From Isosphaera sp. (GTDB taxonomy: Bacteria > Planctomycetota > Planctomycetia > Gemmatales > Gemmataceae): a stretch of DNA of 64,000 nt. Shown piece by piece: positions 26,072-35,049 of this stretch. Location: positions 24,665 through 88,664 of the forward strand of contig PNKH01000016.1 of NCBI GenBank assembly GCA_013822345.1, written 5' to 3'. A program made the position numbers and the translations under genes. How positions within the stretch are numbered: position 1 is the first letter of the stretch; each line of letters opens with the position of its first letter. The notes beneath the pieces are model-generated. The model did not search any database, was not told the origin of the DNA, and worked only from the letters and a program-made list of their open reading frames with translations.

Positions 26072-27616
26072 TCACCCGTACTTCTTGAACTCCGCCCGGA
26101 ACCGCTCGGCCAGGTCCTTCGCCGCCCGGTCGTAGGCGGCGGTGTCGGCCCACGCCTCGCGCGGCCGCAGCACCCCGTCCGGCACCCCCGGGCACCGCCC
26201 CGGCACCGCCAGCCCGAACACCGGGTCCGGGTGGAACGCCTCCCCGTCCAGCTGCCCGGTCAGCGCCGCCCGCAGCATCGCCCGGGTGAACGCCAGCTTC
26301 ATCCGCGACCCCACCCCCGGCGGCCCGCCGGTCCACCCGGTGTTCACCAGCCACACCGGCACCCGGTGCCGGCCGAGCTTCTCCTTCAGCATCGCCGCGT
26401 ACCGCTTCGGCGGCAGCGGCAGGAACGGCTTCGCGAAGCAGGTGCTGAACTCCGGCGTCGGCTCCGTCACCCCCGCCTCCGTCCCGGCCACCTTCGCCGT
26501 GTACCCGCACAGGAAGTACTCGACCGCCTGGTCCGGCGTCAGCTTCGCGATCGGCGGCAGCACCCCGAACGCGTCGCACGTCAGGAAGAACACGTTCTTC
26601 GGGTGCCCGCCCACCCCCGACAGCTCGCAGTTCGGGATGAAGTCGACCGGGTACGCCGCCCGGGTGTTCTCCGTGTACCGCTCGCTGTCGAAGTCCGGCT
26701 TCCGGCCGACCGGGTCGACCGGGACGTTCTCCAGCACGCACCCGAACCGCAGGGCGTTGTAGATCTGCGGCTCCCCGGCCGCCGACAGCCGGATCGTCTT
26801 CGCGTAGCACCCGCCTTCGATGTTGAAGACGCCGTCGTCGCCCCACCCGTGCTCGTCGTCCCCGATCAGCCGTCGATCCGGGTCGGCGCTCAGGGTCGTC
26901 TTCCCGGTCCCCGAGAGCCCGAAGAACAGGGCCACGTCCCCGCCCGCCCCGACGTTCGCCGAGCAGTGCATCGGGAACACCCCCTTCTGCGGCAGCAGGT
27001 AGTTCAGGACGGTGAATACCGCCTTCTTGATCTCCCCGGCGTAGTGCGTGCCGCAGGCCACCACCAGCTTCTGCTCGTAGCTGATCGCCACGCACACCTC
27101 CGACCGGGTGCCGTCGCGGACCGGGTCGGCCTTGAAGTCGCAGGCGTGGAGGATGGTCCACTCGGGGGCGAAGGCGGCCAGGTCGGCGGCCGCCGGGCGG
27201 AGGAACAGGCAGCGGGCGAACAAGGAGTGCCACGCCTTCTCGGTCACCACCCGGAGCGGCAGCCGGTGCCGCGGGTCGGCGCAGGCGAACCCGTCGAACA
27301 CGAACAGGTCACGGTTCTGGAGGTACGCCCGGACGAGGTCCCGGAGGCGGGCGAACGCGGCCGGGTCCATCGACTGGTTGGCGGTCCAGTCGACCTGGTC
27401 GGCGGCGCCCGGGTCGCGGGCGGTGAACTTGTCCTTCGGGGACCGGCCGGTGCGGCTGCCGGTGAGGGCGGACAGGGCCCCGAGGTCGGTGAGGGCGCCC
27501 TCCCGGCGGGCGACGGCGTGCTCGACCAGCTCGGCGGCGGACAGCCGGGCGAACACCCGCCCGGGGTTGGCGAGGCCGAGGCGGGCCGGGTCGAACGGGG
27601 CGGCGGGCGACGACAT
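26072..27616 (-). CDS. pckA: Phosphoenolpyruvate carboxykinase (ATP)
   Basis: A 514-residue ATP-type PEPCK that interconverts oxaloacetate and PEP in gluconeogenesis. The start [15 protein letters not shown] is at the ATG at 27616. [11 protein letters not shown] binds oxaloacetate, MHCSANVG is conserved, [11 protein letters not shown] is the kinase-1a P-loop, and [26 protein letters not shown] is the kinase-2/metal-binding region. [12 protein letters not shown] and the arginine block [16 protein letters not shown] complete the active site. Length is slightly below the usual 530. Divergent from the DUF1559 gene across a 224-base leader. Confidence 0.96.
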   Translation of the reverse strand: MSSPAAPFDPARLGLANPGRVFARLSAAELVEHAVARREGALTDLGALSALTGSRTGRSPKDKFTARDPGAADQVDWTANQSMDPAAFARLRDLVRAYLQNRDLFVFDGFACADPRHRLPLRVVTEKAWHSLFARCLFLRPAAADLAAFAPEWTILHACDFKADPVRDGTRSEVCVAISYEQKLVVACGTHYAGEIKKAVFTVLNYLLPQKGVFPMHCSANVGAGGDVALFFGLSGTGKTTLSADPDRRLIGDDEHGWGDDGVFNIEGGCYAKTIRLSAAGEPQIYNALRFGCVLENVPVDPVGRKPDFDSERYTENTRAAYPVDFIPNCELSGVGGHPKNVFFLTCDAFGVLPPIAKLTPDQAVEYFLCGYTAKVAGTEAGVTEPTPEFSTCFAKPFLPLPPKRYAAMLKEKLGRHRVPVWLVNTGWTGGPPGVGSRMKLAFTRAMLRAALTGQLDGEAFHPDPVFGLAVPGRCPGVPDGVLRPREAWADTAAYDRAAKDLAERFRAEFKKYG

Positions 27617-27840
27617 GGGGAGGCCCTCGGGCGGCCCACAGGGGATCGGGCCGGAGTGGGCATTGTATGTCCGCCACCGGGGCCGCCCGGCCCGGCCGCC
27701 GGGGACCAACACCTACTTCGAAACTTCACCCTTCTCTCACGCGGATTACTCTCCCGCCTGATTCAATATCGACGCTGCGCATCGCAGCCGGACACGTTGG
27801 GGGCACTCATCGCCCTCGCCCGCTCTCCCGGAGGTTCTCG

Positions 27841-29007
27841 ATGGCGACCCGGACGGTCAGGAAGACGGCGTTCACGTTGATCGAGCTGTTGGTGGTGATC
27901 GCGATCATCGCGATCCTGATCGGGCTGCTGCTGCCGGCGGTCCAGAAGGTCCGCGAGGCAGCAGCCCGCTCGACCTGCCAGAACAACCTGAAGCAGATCG
28001 GGCTCGGCGCCCACAACTACGAGTCGGCGTTCATGAACCTGCCCGAGCCCGGGCAGTGCGACTCGTCCGGGTCGAACACCACCACCTACATGATCCACTC
28101 GTGGTGCACCCTGATCCTGCCGTACATCGAGCAGGAGAACGTGTTCCGGGCGTTCGACACCACCGCCGACCCGCAGACCGCGTACCCGGGCGGGACGCTG
28201 AACATGACCACCGGGACGTACACGGTGAACGGGGCGCAGTTGCACCGGAGGGCCCGGGGCCTGGCGTACACCCACAACGCCGCCACCGCCGCCGCCGCCA
28301 AGACCAAGATCAAGACGTTCGTCTGCCCGAGCACCCCGATCGCGAACGAGGCCCGGGACCCGGCCGGGTACGGGGGGATCGACTACATGTGCGTCGCCAG
28401 CAGCGACATGGAGGACGGGCGGTCGTTCCCGACCAGCACCGCGGACAGCCCGGTCGGCACCCGGCCGATCGCCGCCGCCCGCCGGATCGACATGGCCCTC
28501 CAAGGGTTCTTCTCGTGCGACGGGCGGCGGCTCCAGACCGTCCAGGACGGGACCAGCAACACAATCATGTTCATCGAGGACGCCGGCCGGGCCCACCCGT
28601 CGGTCGCGACGTTCGGCACCGAGTCCGCCCGGAGCCAGCCGAACTCCGGCCCGCAGGACGCGTTCACCAACCCGTCCGGCAGCCCGGCCAACCCCCGCCG
28701 GGTGAGCGCCTGGGCCGACCCGGACGGGCCGGCCAACGGGCTGTCCGGCGCCCCCCAGGGGCCGGACCGGGGGGTCAAGGTGTTCAACCAGCACGCCAAC
28801 CCGATCGGCGGCCCCCCGGGCAGCACCGGGTGCCCGTGGACCCTGAACAACTGCGGCCCGAACGACGAGCCGTTCAGCTTCCACAGCGGCGGGGTGAACT
28901 GCGTGTTCGGCGACGGCAGCGTCCGGTTCCTCCGGGACAGCATCTCCCCGCTGAACGCCAAGCACCTGGCCTCCTCGGTCGACGGGATCACCGTCAACAT
29001 CGACTGA
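27841..29007 (+). CDS. DUF1559 (SBP_bac_10) pseudopilin-like surface protein
   Basis: A 388-residue protein with a type IV pilin-like N-terminus: [48 protein letters not shown], the planctomycete DUF1559 signature. Prepilin peptidase would cut before Phe, but the residue at -1 is Ala, not the usual Gly. The C-terminus has [20 protein letters not shown], the H-X9-DG motif of this family. GGAGG lies upstream. DUF1559 proteins are hugely expanded in planctomycetes and thought to be cell-surface/crateriform-structure or secretion-related; the exact role is unknown. Followed by a terminator hairpin and a lipoprotein gene, a typical pairing. Confidence 0.94.
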   Translation: MATRTVRKTAFTLIELLVVIAIIAILIGLLLPAVQKVREAAARSTCQNNLKQIGLGAHNYESAFMNLPEPGQCDSSGSNTTTYMIHSWCTLILPYIEQENVFRAFDTTADPQTAYPGGTLNMTTGTYTVNGAQLHRRARGLAYTHNAATAAAAKTKIKTFVCPSTPIANEARDPAGYGGIDYMCVASSDMEDGRSFPTSTADSPVGTRPIAAARRIDMALQGFFSCDGRRLQTVQDGTSNTIMFIEDAGRAHPSVATFGTESARSQPNSGPQDAFTNPSGSPANPRRVSAWADPDGPANGLSGAPQGPDRGVKVFNQHANPIGGPPGSTGCPWTLNNCGPNDEPFSFHSGGVNCVFGDGSVRFLRDSISPLNAKHLASSVDGITVNID

Positions 29008-29033
29008 CCCGCCCGCCCGGCCGGGTCTCTCAC

Positions 29034-29057
29034 GGGCCGCGCCCCCGGGCGCGGCCC
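29034..29057 (+). terminator. Rho-independent-type terminator after DUF1559 gene
   Basis: GGGCCGCGCC (29034-29043) pairs with GGCGCGGCCC (29048-29057) around four bases and is followed by TTTCC. It sits between the DUF1559 gene and the lipoprotein gene, so expression of the second may be attenuated. Confidence 0.65.
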
Positions 29058-29077
29058 TTTCCACTTGGGAGCACACC

Positions 29078-29485
29078 ATGCGACACCTGCCCCTGCTCGC
29101 CGGCCTCGCCCTGCTCACCGGGTGCGGGACGCGGGCGGAGCCGAAGCCCGACCCGGTGGCGTTCACCGCCGCCGTCACCCTCCCGGGCGGGAGGCCGGCC
29201 AGGGACGTGACCGCCGTCTTCGTCCCCGACACCGCCGCCCAGACGGCCGGCCGGTACCGGGTGACCGAGAAGGGCGAGCTGGCCCCCGCCCCCGGCGGGG
29301 CGCTGACCCTGATCCCGGGCGGGTACACCGTCCGGTTCGAGCCGATCGACGGCCGGACTCCGGCCGAGGAGTCGCGGTACAGGGCGGCGTTCGAGACGAT
29401 CCCGGCGAAGTACCGCGAGGGCCAGCCGGAGGGGTTCAAGGTGACCGTGGCCGACGGGCAGCGGCTCGCCATCACCCTCGATTGA
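29078..29485 (+). CDS. Small lipoprotein following DUF1559 gene
   Basis: A 135-residue lipoprotein with signal LLAGLALLTGC (lipobox LTGC). The mature part AAVTLPGGRPARDVTAVFVPD ... GRYRVTEKGELAPAPGGALTLIPGGYTVRFEP resembles a single Ig-like/carboxypeptidase-regulatory fold as seen in the lipoproteins that follow DUF1559 genes in Gemmata-type genomes. No enzymatic role suggested; surface anchoring or assembly with the pseudopilin is inferred from position. GGGAG precedes the ATG. Confidence 0.75.
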   Translation: MRHLPLLAGLALLTGCGTRAEPKPDPVAFTAAVTLPGGRPARDVTAVFVPDTAAQTAGRYRVTEKGELAPAPGGALTLIPGGYTVRFEPIDGRTPAEESRYRAAFETIPAKYREGQPEGFKVTVADGQRLAITLD

Positions 29486-29564
29486 ACGGGTCCGGGAACG
29501 GGGCGGCGGGTGACCCTGCCCCGGGTCGCTCGCATTTCCGACCGCCGCGGGATACCATTCCCTC

Positions 29565-30743
29565 ATGAGCGAATGGCACCTGGCCCGGGGGTATCGGTAC
29601 GCCGGCGTGGTCAGCGGCCTGCGATCCGAGCCGGACCGCCGCGACGTGGCCGTGGTCGTGTCCGACCGCCCGGCCGCCGCCGCCGGCGTCTTCACCCAGA
29701 ACCGCGTCGCCGCCGCCCCGGTCCAGGTCAGCCGGGCGCGGGTCCCCCGGGCCGACGCCCGGGCCGTCGTCGTCTGCTCCGGGAACGCGAACGCCTGCAC
29801 CGGCGAGCAGGGCCTGGCCGACGCCCGCCGGATGGCCCAACTCACCGCCGCCGAACTCCGCTGCGCCCCCGAGCAGGTGCTGGTCGCGAGCACCGGGGTG
29901 ATCGGCCGGCCGCTCCCGATGCCGGTGCTGGAGGTCGGCATCCCGAAGGCGGTCCGCGAGGCCGCCCCCGGCCGGGATGCCCTGAACCACGCCGCCCACG
30001 CCATCCTCACGACCGACACCGGGATCAAGGTCGCGACCCGGCAGGCCGGGGGGTACGCGGTCACCGGGTTCGCCAAGGGGGCGGCGATGATCGGCCCGAA
30101 CCTGGCGACCATGCTCGGGTTCGTCCTGACCGACGCCGCGGTCGGCGAGCACGACCTCCACCACTGCCTGTCGGCCGCCGCCGACCGGAGTTTCAACTGC
30201 GTCTCGGTCGAGGGCCACACCAGCACCAACGACACCGTCTTCCTCCTCGCCAACGGCGACGGCCCGCGGCTCGCCGGCCCCGAACTGGCGGCGTTCCAGG
30301 ACGCGGTCACCAGCGTGTGCGTCGAGCTGGCCCGGAAGATCGCCGTCGACGCCGAGGGGGCCGAGCACCTCATCACGATCGAGGTGGACGGGTGCCGGGC
30401 CGACGCCGACGCCCGGCGGATCGCGAAGGCCGTCGCCGAGAGCGCCCTGGTGAAGACGGCGGTGTACGGGGCGGACCCGAACTGGGGCCGGGTGGTGTCG
30501 GCCGCCGGGTACGCCGGGGTGGCGTTCGACGAGCGCGACCTGACGCTGTGGATGGGCGACCTGCTGCTGTACCGGGCGGGGGCGCCGGTCCCGTTCGACG
30601 CCGCCGCCGCCTCGGCGTACCTGAAGCACAACCGGGAGGTGCACTTCAAGCTGCGGCTGCCGCACGGGTCCGGGCGGTGCACCTTCCACACCTCCGACCT
30701 CACCCCGGAGTACGTCCGCCTGAACTCGGACTACACGACGTGA
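29565..30743 (+). CDS. argJ: Bifunctional ornithine acetyltransferase / N-acetylglutamate synthase
   Basis: A 392-residue ArgJ, which recycles the acetyl group from N-acetylornithine to glutamate in arginine synthesis. Conserved blocks: GVFTQNRVAAAPV, VVCSGNANACTG, STGVIGRPLPM, ILTTDTGIK, and KGAAMIGPNLATMLGFVLTDA, where the Ala-Thr bond is the autoproteolytic site that gives alpha and beta chains with Thr as nucleophile. NSDYTT is the usual C-terminus. Whether it also has synthase activity cannot be told. Stands alone; other arg genes are not in the window. Confidence 0.96.
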   Translation: MSEWHLARGYRYAGVVSGLRSEPDRRDVAVVVSDRPAAAAGVFTQNRVAAAPVQVSRARVPRADARAVVVCSGNANACTGEQGLADARRMAQLTAAELRCAPEQVLVASTGVIGRPLPMPVLEVGIPKAVREAAPGRDALNHAAHAILTTDTGIKVATRQAGGYAVTGFAKGAAMIGPNLATMLGFVLTDAAVGEHDLHHCLSAAADRSFNCVSVEGHTSTNDTVFLLANGDGPRLAGPELAAFQDAVTSVCVELARKIAVDAEGAEHLITIEVDGCRADADARRIAKAVAESALVKTAVYGADPNWGRVVSAAGYAGVAFDERDLTLWMGDLLLYRAGAPVPFDAAAASAYLKHNREVHFKLRLPHGSGRCTFHTSDLTPEYVRLNSDYTT

Positions 30744-30747
30744 TATC

Positions 30748-30840
30748 GTAGGGTGGGCCGAGCCGGCGCCTCGCCGGCGAGCCCCACCAATCGCCGCTCG
30801 GTGGGACTCGCCGGCGAGGCGCCGGCTCGGCCCACCCTAC
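30748..30840. repeat. Palindrome with 41-bp arms between argJ and ABC gene
   Basis: Arms 30748-30788 and 30800-30840 pair at 40 of 41 positions around an 11-base loop; termini are GTAGGGTGGGCC. It begins four bases after the argJ stop and ends seven bases before the ABC ATPase start, so it fills the gap. Longest near-perfect hairpin in the window. Confidence 0.93.
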
Positions 30841-30847
30841 GAGGTCC

Positions 30848-31780
30848 ATGACCCCCCTCATCGAGTTAGCCAACGTCACCCGCACGTTCCGGGCGTTCAC
30901 CGCCCTGCACGACGTGACGCTGTCGCTGCCGCCGGGCCGGGTCGGGCTGCTCGGCCCGAACGGGGCCGGGAAGTCGACGCTGCTGAAGATCCTGATGGGC
31001 CTGATCCCGCCGTCGTCGGGGACGGGGCGGGTGCTCGACCAACCCCTCGGCGGGGACGGCGACGCGGAGGGGAACTGGAGGCTGCGGCGGCTGATCGGGT
31101 TCATGCCGGAGGCCGACGCCCTGGTCCCCGGGCTGACCGGAGTCGAGTACGTCGGCTTGGCGGGCGAGTTGTACGGGATGCCGCGGCGGCAGGCGGAGCG
31201 GCGGGCGCACGAGGTGCTCTCGTACCTGGAGCTGGAGGAGGCGCGATACCGGCGGGTGGAGGAGTACTCGACCGGGATGAAGCAGCGGGCCAAGCTGGCC
31301 CAGGCGCTGGTCCACGACCCGCCGGTGCTGCTACTCGACGAGCCGACGAGCGGGCTCGACCCGGCCGGGCGCGACGCGATGCTCCGGCTGGTGACCCGGC
31401 TCGGGACGGAGCACGGGAAGTCGGTGGTGCTGTCGACGCACCTGCTGGCGGACGTGGAGGCGGTGTGCGAGCGGGTGGTGATCCTGGCCGGCGGGCGGGT
31501 GCGGCGCGAGGGGACGGTCGCCGAGTTGTGCGCCCGCCGGCGGGACCGGTACCGGCTCCGGGTGCAGGGCGACCCGGACGCCTTCCGCCAGCAGCTGCTG
31601 GCCCGCGGGGTGGCGCTCCTGGCCGACGACGGCGGGGGCGAGTGGCGGGTGGCCGTCCCGGACGGGTGGGCGAACCTCTCGTTCTTCCGCCTGGCCGAGG
31701 CGCACGCGGTGGTGATCCGCTCGCTCGTGCCCGACGACGAGACGCTCGAGGAGCTGTTCCTCCGGACCGTGGGAAGTTAG
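30848..31780 (+). CDS. ABC transporter ATP-binding protein (ABC-2 type, first)
   Basis: A 310-residue ATPase. Walker A is GPNGAGKSTLL, the Q-loop region is FMPEAD (Q replaced by E), the signature is EYSTGMKQRAKLAQAL, Walker B is VLLLDEPTSGLD and the H-loop is LSTH. A C-terminal extension of about 90 residues follows (RYRLRVQGDPDAF onward), typical of ABC-2 exporters. The next gene is its permease, and a second ATPase/permease pair follows, so the block may be one heteromeric exporter. The signature STGMKQ is non-canonical (LSGGQ type), as usual for this subclass. Substrate unknown. Confidence 0.93.
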   Translation: MTPLIELANVTRTFRAFTALHDVTLSLPPGRVGLLGPNGAGKSTLLKILMGLIPPSSGTGRVLDQPLGGDGDAEGNWRLRRLIGFMPEADALVPGLTGVEYVGLAGELYGMPRRQAERRAHEVLSYLELEEARYRRVEEYSTGMKQRAKLAQALVHDPPVLLLDEPTSGLDPAGRDAMLRLVTRLGTEHGKSVVLSTHLLADVEAVCERVVILAGGRVRREGTVAELCARRRDRYRLRVQGDPDAFRQQLLARGVALLADDGGGEWRVAVPDGWANLSFFRLAEAHAVVIRSLVPDDETLEELFLRTVGS

Positions 31781-31783
31781 GTC

Positions 31784-31846
31784 GGCGAGCCGGGAGCGTG
31801 AGCGACCGGAGGACGCAACTCCGGTCGCTCACGCTCCCGGCTCGCC
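31784..31846. repeat. Family B palindrome, perfect 28-bp arms
   Basis: Arms 31784-31811 and 31819-31846 match perfectly (core CGGGAGCGTGAGCGACCGG) around seven bases. The same core is found at 40951-41014. It lies four bases after the ATPase stop, and CCGGAGG just beyond its right arm is the ribosome binding site of the permease gene. Confidence 0.92.
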
Positions 31847-31857
31847 CCGGAGGACCC

Positions 31858-32796
31858 ATGCCCGCGCAGACCGACGCCCTGTTGCGGTATCGCCCGTGGC
31901 GCGGGGAGCCGCGCGGCCCGCTCGCCGGGGCCGCGGCGATGGCCCGGGCGTCGGTCAAGCTGCTCCTCCGCCGCCGGCTGATGTGGGGGCTGTTCGCCCT
32001 CGCCCTCCTGGTGTTCTTCTTCTTCTTCTACGCCCAGTACCTGGTGGTGTGGATCACCAACCAGCTCTCGACCGAGACGGTCCGGTTCGCCGGCATCCCG
32101 GTGAACGTCGGCAACCTGACGAAGTTCCTCGACCGGCTGAACCTGAACGGCACCGCCCACACGTTCGGCAACTTCGTCTGGTTCCAGGGGTACGTGCTGG
32201 TGATCGTGCTGGCCCTCGCCGGGTCGGTGCTGGTCGGGAACGACTTCGCCCACGGGACGCTGCCGTTCTACCTGTCGAAGCCGATCGGGCGGTGGCACTA
32301 CGTCCTCGGGAAGTGCCTGGCGGTCGGGGCGTTCGTGAACCTGCTGGTGACCCTCCCGGCGGCCCTCTTGTGGGTCGAGGCGGGGCTGCTGTTCGACTGG
32401 AAGACGTACTACCTCGACAACCTCGACCTGCTCCTCGGGGTGGTCGGGTACGGCCTCGTCCTCACCGTCACCCTGAGCCTGCTGGTGGTGGCGACCGCGG
32501 TACTGGTGCGGCGGACCGTCCCGCTGGTGATGCTGTGGATGGGGCTGTTCGTGTTCGGCCGGCTGCTGGCGAACCTGCTGGCGGACGGGCTGAAGTGGGA
32601 CGAGCGGTGGCGGCTGATCGACCTGTGGAACGACCTGTACCTGTGCGGGCTGTCCTGCCTCGGGGCGGAGCACGAGACGGTCCGCCCGGCCCCGCAGCCG
32701 GAGTACTGGGAGGCGTGGGCGGTGGTCGGGGCGGTGTGCGCCGGTTGCGTCTGGTATCTGCGGAGGCGGGTGCAGGCGGTGGAGATCGTTTCGTAG
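31858..32796 (+). CDS. ABC-2 type transporter permease (first)
   Basis: A 312-residue multi-pass membrane protein from the ATG at 31858, preceded by GGAGG. Hydrophobic segments include MWGLFALALLVFFFFFYAQYLVVWI, GYVLVIVLALAGSVLVGNDF, VGAFVNLLVTLPAALLWVEAGLL, LLGVVGYGLVLTVTLSLLVVATAVL, and WAVVGAVCAGCVWYL near the end: about six helices. SVLVGNDFAHGTLPFYLSKPI is the ABC-2 subfamily signature (FxxGTLxxxLxxP/K). It should pair with the ATPase encoded just upstream. A Cys-rich WNDLYLCGLSCLG segment is of unknown significance. Confidence 0.87.
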   Translation: MPAQTDALLRYRPWRGEPRGPLAGAAAMARASVKLLLRRRLMWGLFALALLVFFFFFYAQYLVVWITNQLSTETVRFAGIPVNVGNLTKFLDRLNLNGTAHTFGNFVWFQGYVLVIVLALAGSVLVGNDFAHGTLPFYLSKPIGRWHYVLGKCLAVGAFVNLLVTLPAALLWVEAGLLFDWKTYYLDNLDLLLGVVGYGLVLTVTLSLLVVATAVLVRRTVPLVMLWMGLFVFGRLLANLLADGLKWDERWRLIDLWNDLYLCGLSCLGAEHETVRPAPQPEYWEAWAVVGAVCAGCVWYLRRRVQAVEIVS

Positions 32797-32799
32797 GCA

Positions 32800-32890
32800 G
32801 GTATCGGGGGTCGGGTATGTCGGGTATCGGAACCGAAGCGGCGCCGGCGGTCCTCCGCCCGACACCCGACATACCCGACACCCGACACCC
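32800..32890. repeat. Inverted short-repeat pair spanning ATPase 2 start
   Basis: The left block 32800-32830 has repeated TCGGGTAT units; the right block 32858-32890 has repeated ACACCCGACATACCCGAC units. Both include the start codon region of the second ATPase, whose first 25 residues are encoded by the element. Confidence 0.65.
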
Positions 32891-33824
32891 GCTGCTCCTC
32901 TTCGAGCAGGTGTCGAAGTGGTACGGGACGGTGCTCGCGCTGAACCAGGTGACGCTGGAGTTGACCGGCGGGATCACCGGGCTGGTCGGGGCGAACGGGG
33001 CGGGGAAGTCGACGCTCCTCCGGATGGCGAACGGGCAACTGACGCCGACGCTCGGGCGGGTGACGGTCCGCGGGATCGACGCCCGGGACTGGCGCGCCCG
33101 CCGGCTGGTCGGGTACTGCCCGGACGTGGACGCGTTCTACGAGGACCTGTCCGGCCGGCGGTTCGTGTGGGTGATGGCCCGGATGTGCGGGTACTCGCGG
33201 GCCGAAGCGGCGCGGCGGACGGAGGCGGTGCTGGACCGGGTCGGGATGCGCGACCGGGCCGATCGCAAGCTCCGCGGGTACTCGAAGGGGATGCGGCAGC
33301 GGGTGAAACTCGCCCAGGCGCTGCTCCACGACCCGGAACTGCTGGTGCTCGACGAGCCGCTGTCCGGGATCGACCCGGTCGGCCGGCAGGAGCTGCTGGA
33401 GCTGTTCCGGTCGCTGGCCGCCGGCGGGAAGTGCCTGCTGGTGTCGAGCCACGAGCTGGAGGCGCTGGAGAAGCTGACGAACCACGTGGCGATCATGGCC
33501 CGCGGGCGGGTGGCGGCGGTCGGCACCCTGCCGCAGATCCGCGACCTGCTCGACGACCACCCGCTGTCGGTGCGGGTCGAGGTGGACCGCCCGCGCGACC
33601 TGGCCAGGCTGCTCCTGGCGGTGCCGGAGGTCCTGTCGGTGGACGTCGGCGGGCGGGACGGCGCCCCGGGGCTGGTGGTGAAGGCGCGGAGCCCGAAGCG
33701 ATTCTTCCAGGCACTCGCCCGGGTGGTGGTGGGGGAGCAGTTGGAGGTCCGGCGGGTGGAGCCGCTGGACGAGTCGGCGCACGCGATCCTCGGGTACCTG
33801 CTCGGCGGGAGCGGGCGGACGTAG
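32817..33824 (+). CDS. ABC transporter ATP-binding protein (ABC-2 type, second)
   Basis: A 335-residue ATPase. The nominal start is the ATG at 32817, but residues 1-28 (up to DTRHPLLLF) are encoded by an inverted repeat, and conserved sequence begins at LLFEQVSKWYG. Walker A is GANGAGKSTLL, signature GYSKGMRQRVKLAQAL, Walker B LLVLDEPLSGID, H-loop VSSHE. A C-terminal domain (SVRVEVDRPRDLARLLL) is similar to the first ATPase. It precedes the second permease and is likely to partner it. Confidence 0.92.
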   Translation: MSGIGTEAAPAVLRPTPDIPDTRHPLLLFEQVSKWYGTVLALNQVTLELTGGITGLVGANGAGKSTLLRMANGQLTPTLGRVTVRGIDARDWRARRLVGYCPDVDAFYEDLSGRRFVWVMARMCGYSRAEAARRTEAVLDRVGMRDRADRKLRGYSKGMRQRVKLAQALLHDPELLVLDEPLSGIDPVGRQELLELFRSLAAGGKCLLVSSHELEALEKLTNHVAIMARGRVAAVGTLPQIRDLLDDHPLSVRVEVDRPRDLARLLLAVPEVLSVDVGGRDGAPGLVVKARSPKRFFQALARVVVGEQLEVRRVEPLDESAHAILGYLLGGSGRT

Positions 33825-33826
33825 TT

Positions 33827-33944
33827 CAGTGGCGAGGGCGAGTGGCGGGAGAATGACAGTTCGACATGCGGGGCGGACATGGCTAGCGCGGAGAACGACC
33901 CACCCCTTCACTCGCCACTCGCCACTCGCCACTCGCCACTCTCC
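33827..33944. repeat. Inverted short-repeat pair spanning permease 2 start
   Basis: The left block 33827-33857 contains GTGGCGAGGGCGAGTGGCG; the right block 33909-33944 contains four CACTCGC units (CACTCGCCACTCGCC). The right block is translated in the permease N-terminus as SPLATRHSPL. Confidence 0.65.
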
Positions 33945-34901
33945 GTCCTCACCGCCTTCTGGGTGCTGGCGGTGCAGAGCTTCCAGCGGCACTGGCGGGT
34001 GCGGCAGATGGCGTGGGTGTCGGTCGGGCTGCTCGGGGCGGTGGTGGCGTCGGTGGCGGTGGTGACCGCCCGCGGCGGGTGGGACCTGCCGGGCCGGCCG
34101 GTCACGCGCGGGGCGACGCACCGGCAACACGCCGACCAGCTCGACCTGGTCCGGGCGCTACCGCTCGGGCCGGGCGGGCTCGGGGCGGCGCTGGCGGCCG
34201 TCGGCCCGTACCAGGGGCTGATGCGGCCGGAGGCCGGGACCGCCGCGGACCCGGCGTTCGCGTTCCCGAAGTTCCTGCACGACTGGTCGTTCGCCAGCTA
34301 CTCCCGGTGGGCGGTGTCCGGGGCGTTCGTCGGGTTCCTCCTGCCGCTGTTCACGCTCTCCTACGCCACGGCGGCGTTCGGGGCGGAGCGGGAGGCGCGG
34401 TCGCTGGTGTGGGTGATGACCCGACCGGTCCCGAGGGCGGCGATCTACCTGGCGAAGTTCGTCGGGACGCTGCCGTGGTGCGTGGCGTTCGGGCTGGGCG
34501 GGTTCGCGGCGGTGTGCGTGGCCGGCGGCGAGCTGGGGCTGCGGGCGCTGGAGGTGTACTGGCCGGCGGCGGCGGCCGGGACGGTGGTGCTGTCGGCCGT
34601 GTTCCACCTGTTCGGGGCGGTGTTCCGCCGCCCGGTGGTGGTCGGGCTGGTGTACGTGTTCTTCTTCGAGGCGCTGGTCGCCGCCCTGCCCGGGAGCCTG
34701 AAGTTGTTGAGCCTGACGTTCTACGTCCGGAGCCTGATGTACAACGCGGCGGCGGCCGCCGGGTACCCGGCCGAGATGCTGGACGTGTCGCAGGCGGAGG
34801 AGTCCGGGGTGGCGTGGGCGGTGCTCGCCGCGGCGGCGGCCGGGGTGACCGGGCTGGGGATGTACCTGTTCGCCCGGGCCGAGTACCGGGACGACGTGTG
34901 A
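33879..34901 (+). CDS. ABC-2 type transporter permease (second)
   Basis: A 340-residue membrane protein. The first 22 residues (containing SPLATRHSPL) are read from a repeat and may not be real; native sequence starts near VLTAFWVLAVQSFQ. Helices include VGLLGAVVASVAVV, WAVSGAFVGFLLPLFTLSYATAAFG, LPWCVAFGLGGFAAVCVAGG, AAAAGTVVLSAVFHLFGAVF, VVGLVYVFFFEALVAALPG and AWAVLAAAAAGVTGLGMYLF. The segment FGAEREARSLVWVMTRPVPRAAIYLAKFV is the ABC-2 signature. The pattern is ATPase-permease-ATPase-permease, each with its own palindrome in front. Confidence 0.85.
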   Translation: MASAENDPPLHSPLATRHSPLSVLTAFWVLAVQSFQRHWRVRQMAWVSVGLLGAVVASVAVVTARGGWDLPGRPVTRGATHRQHADQLDLVRALPLGPGGLGAALAAVGPYQGLMRPEAGTAADPAFAFPKFLHDWSFASYSRWAVSGAFVGFLLPLFTLSYATAAFGAEREARSLVWVMTRPVPRAAIYLAKFVGTLPWCVAFGLGGFAAVCVAGGELGLRALEVYWPAAAAGTVVLSAVFHLFGAVFRRPVVVGLVYVFFFEALVAALPGSLKLLSLTFYVRSLMYNAAAAAGYPAEMLDVSQAEESGVAWAVLAAAAAGVTGLGMYLFARAEYRDDV

Positions 34902-34912
34902 AGGTCTGCCCC

Positions 34913-35020
34913 GGAGCGCGGCCGTCCCGGCCGCCCCACGTACCCCCGTCGGGGGCGTTGGGAGTGTTCCGCAGGGCCGACCGCGCGGGGAAGGTCGAGC
35001 GGCCGGGCCGGCCGCGCTCC
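34913..35020. repeat. Family A palindrome between permease 2 and PNP gene
   Basis: Arms 34913-34934 (GGAGCGCGGCCGTCCCGGCC) and 34999-35020 pair with one mismatch around a 64-base loop. Located 12 bases after the permease stop. Confidence 0.88.
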
Positions 35021-35049
35021 AGGAAACCCGACCGACGAGGTCCCGACGG

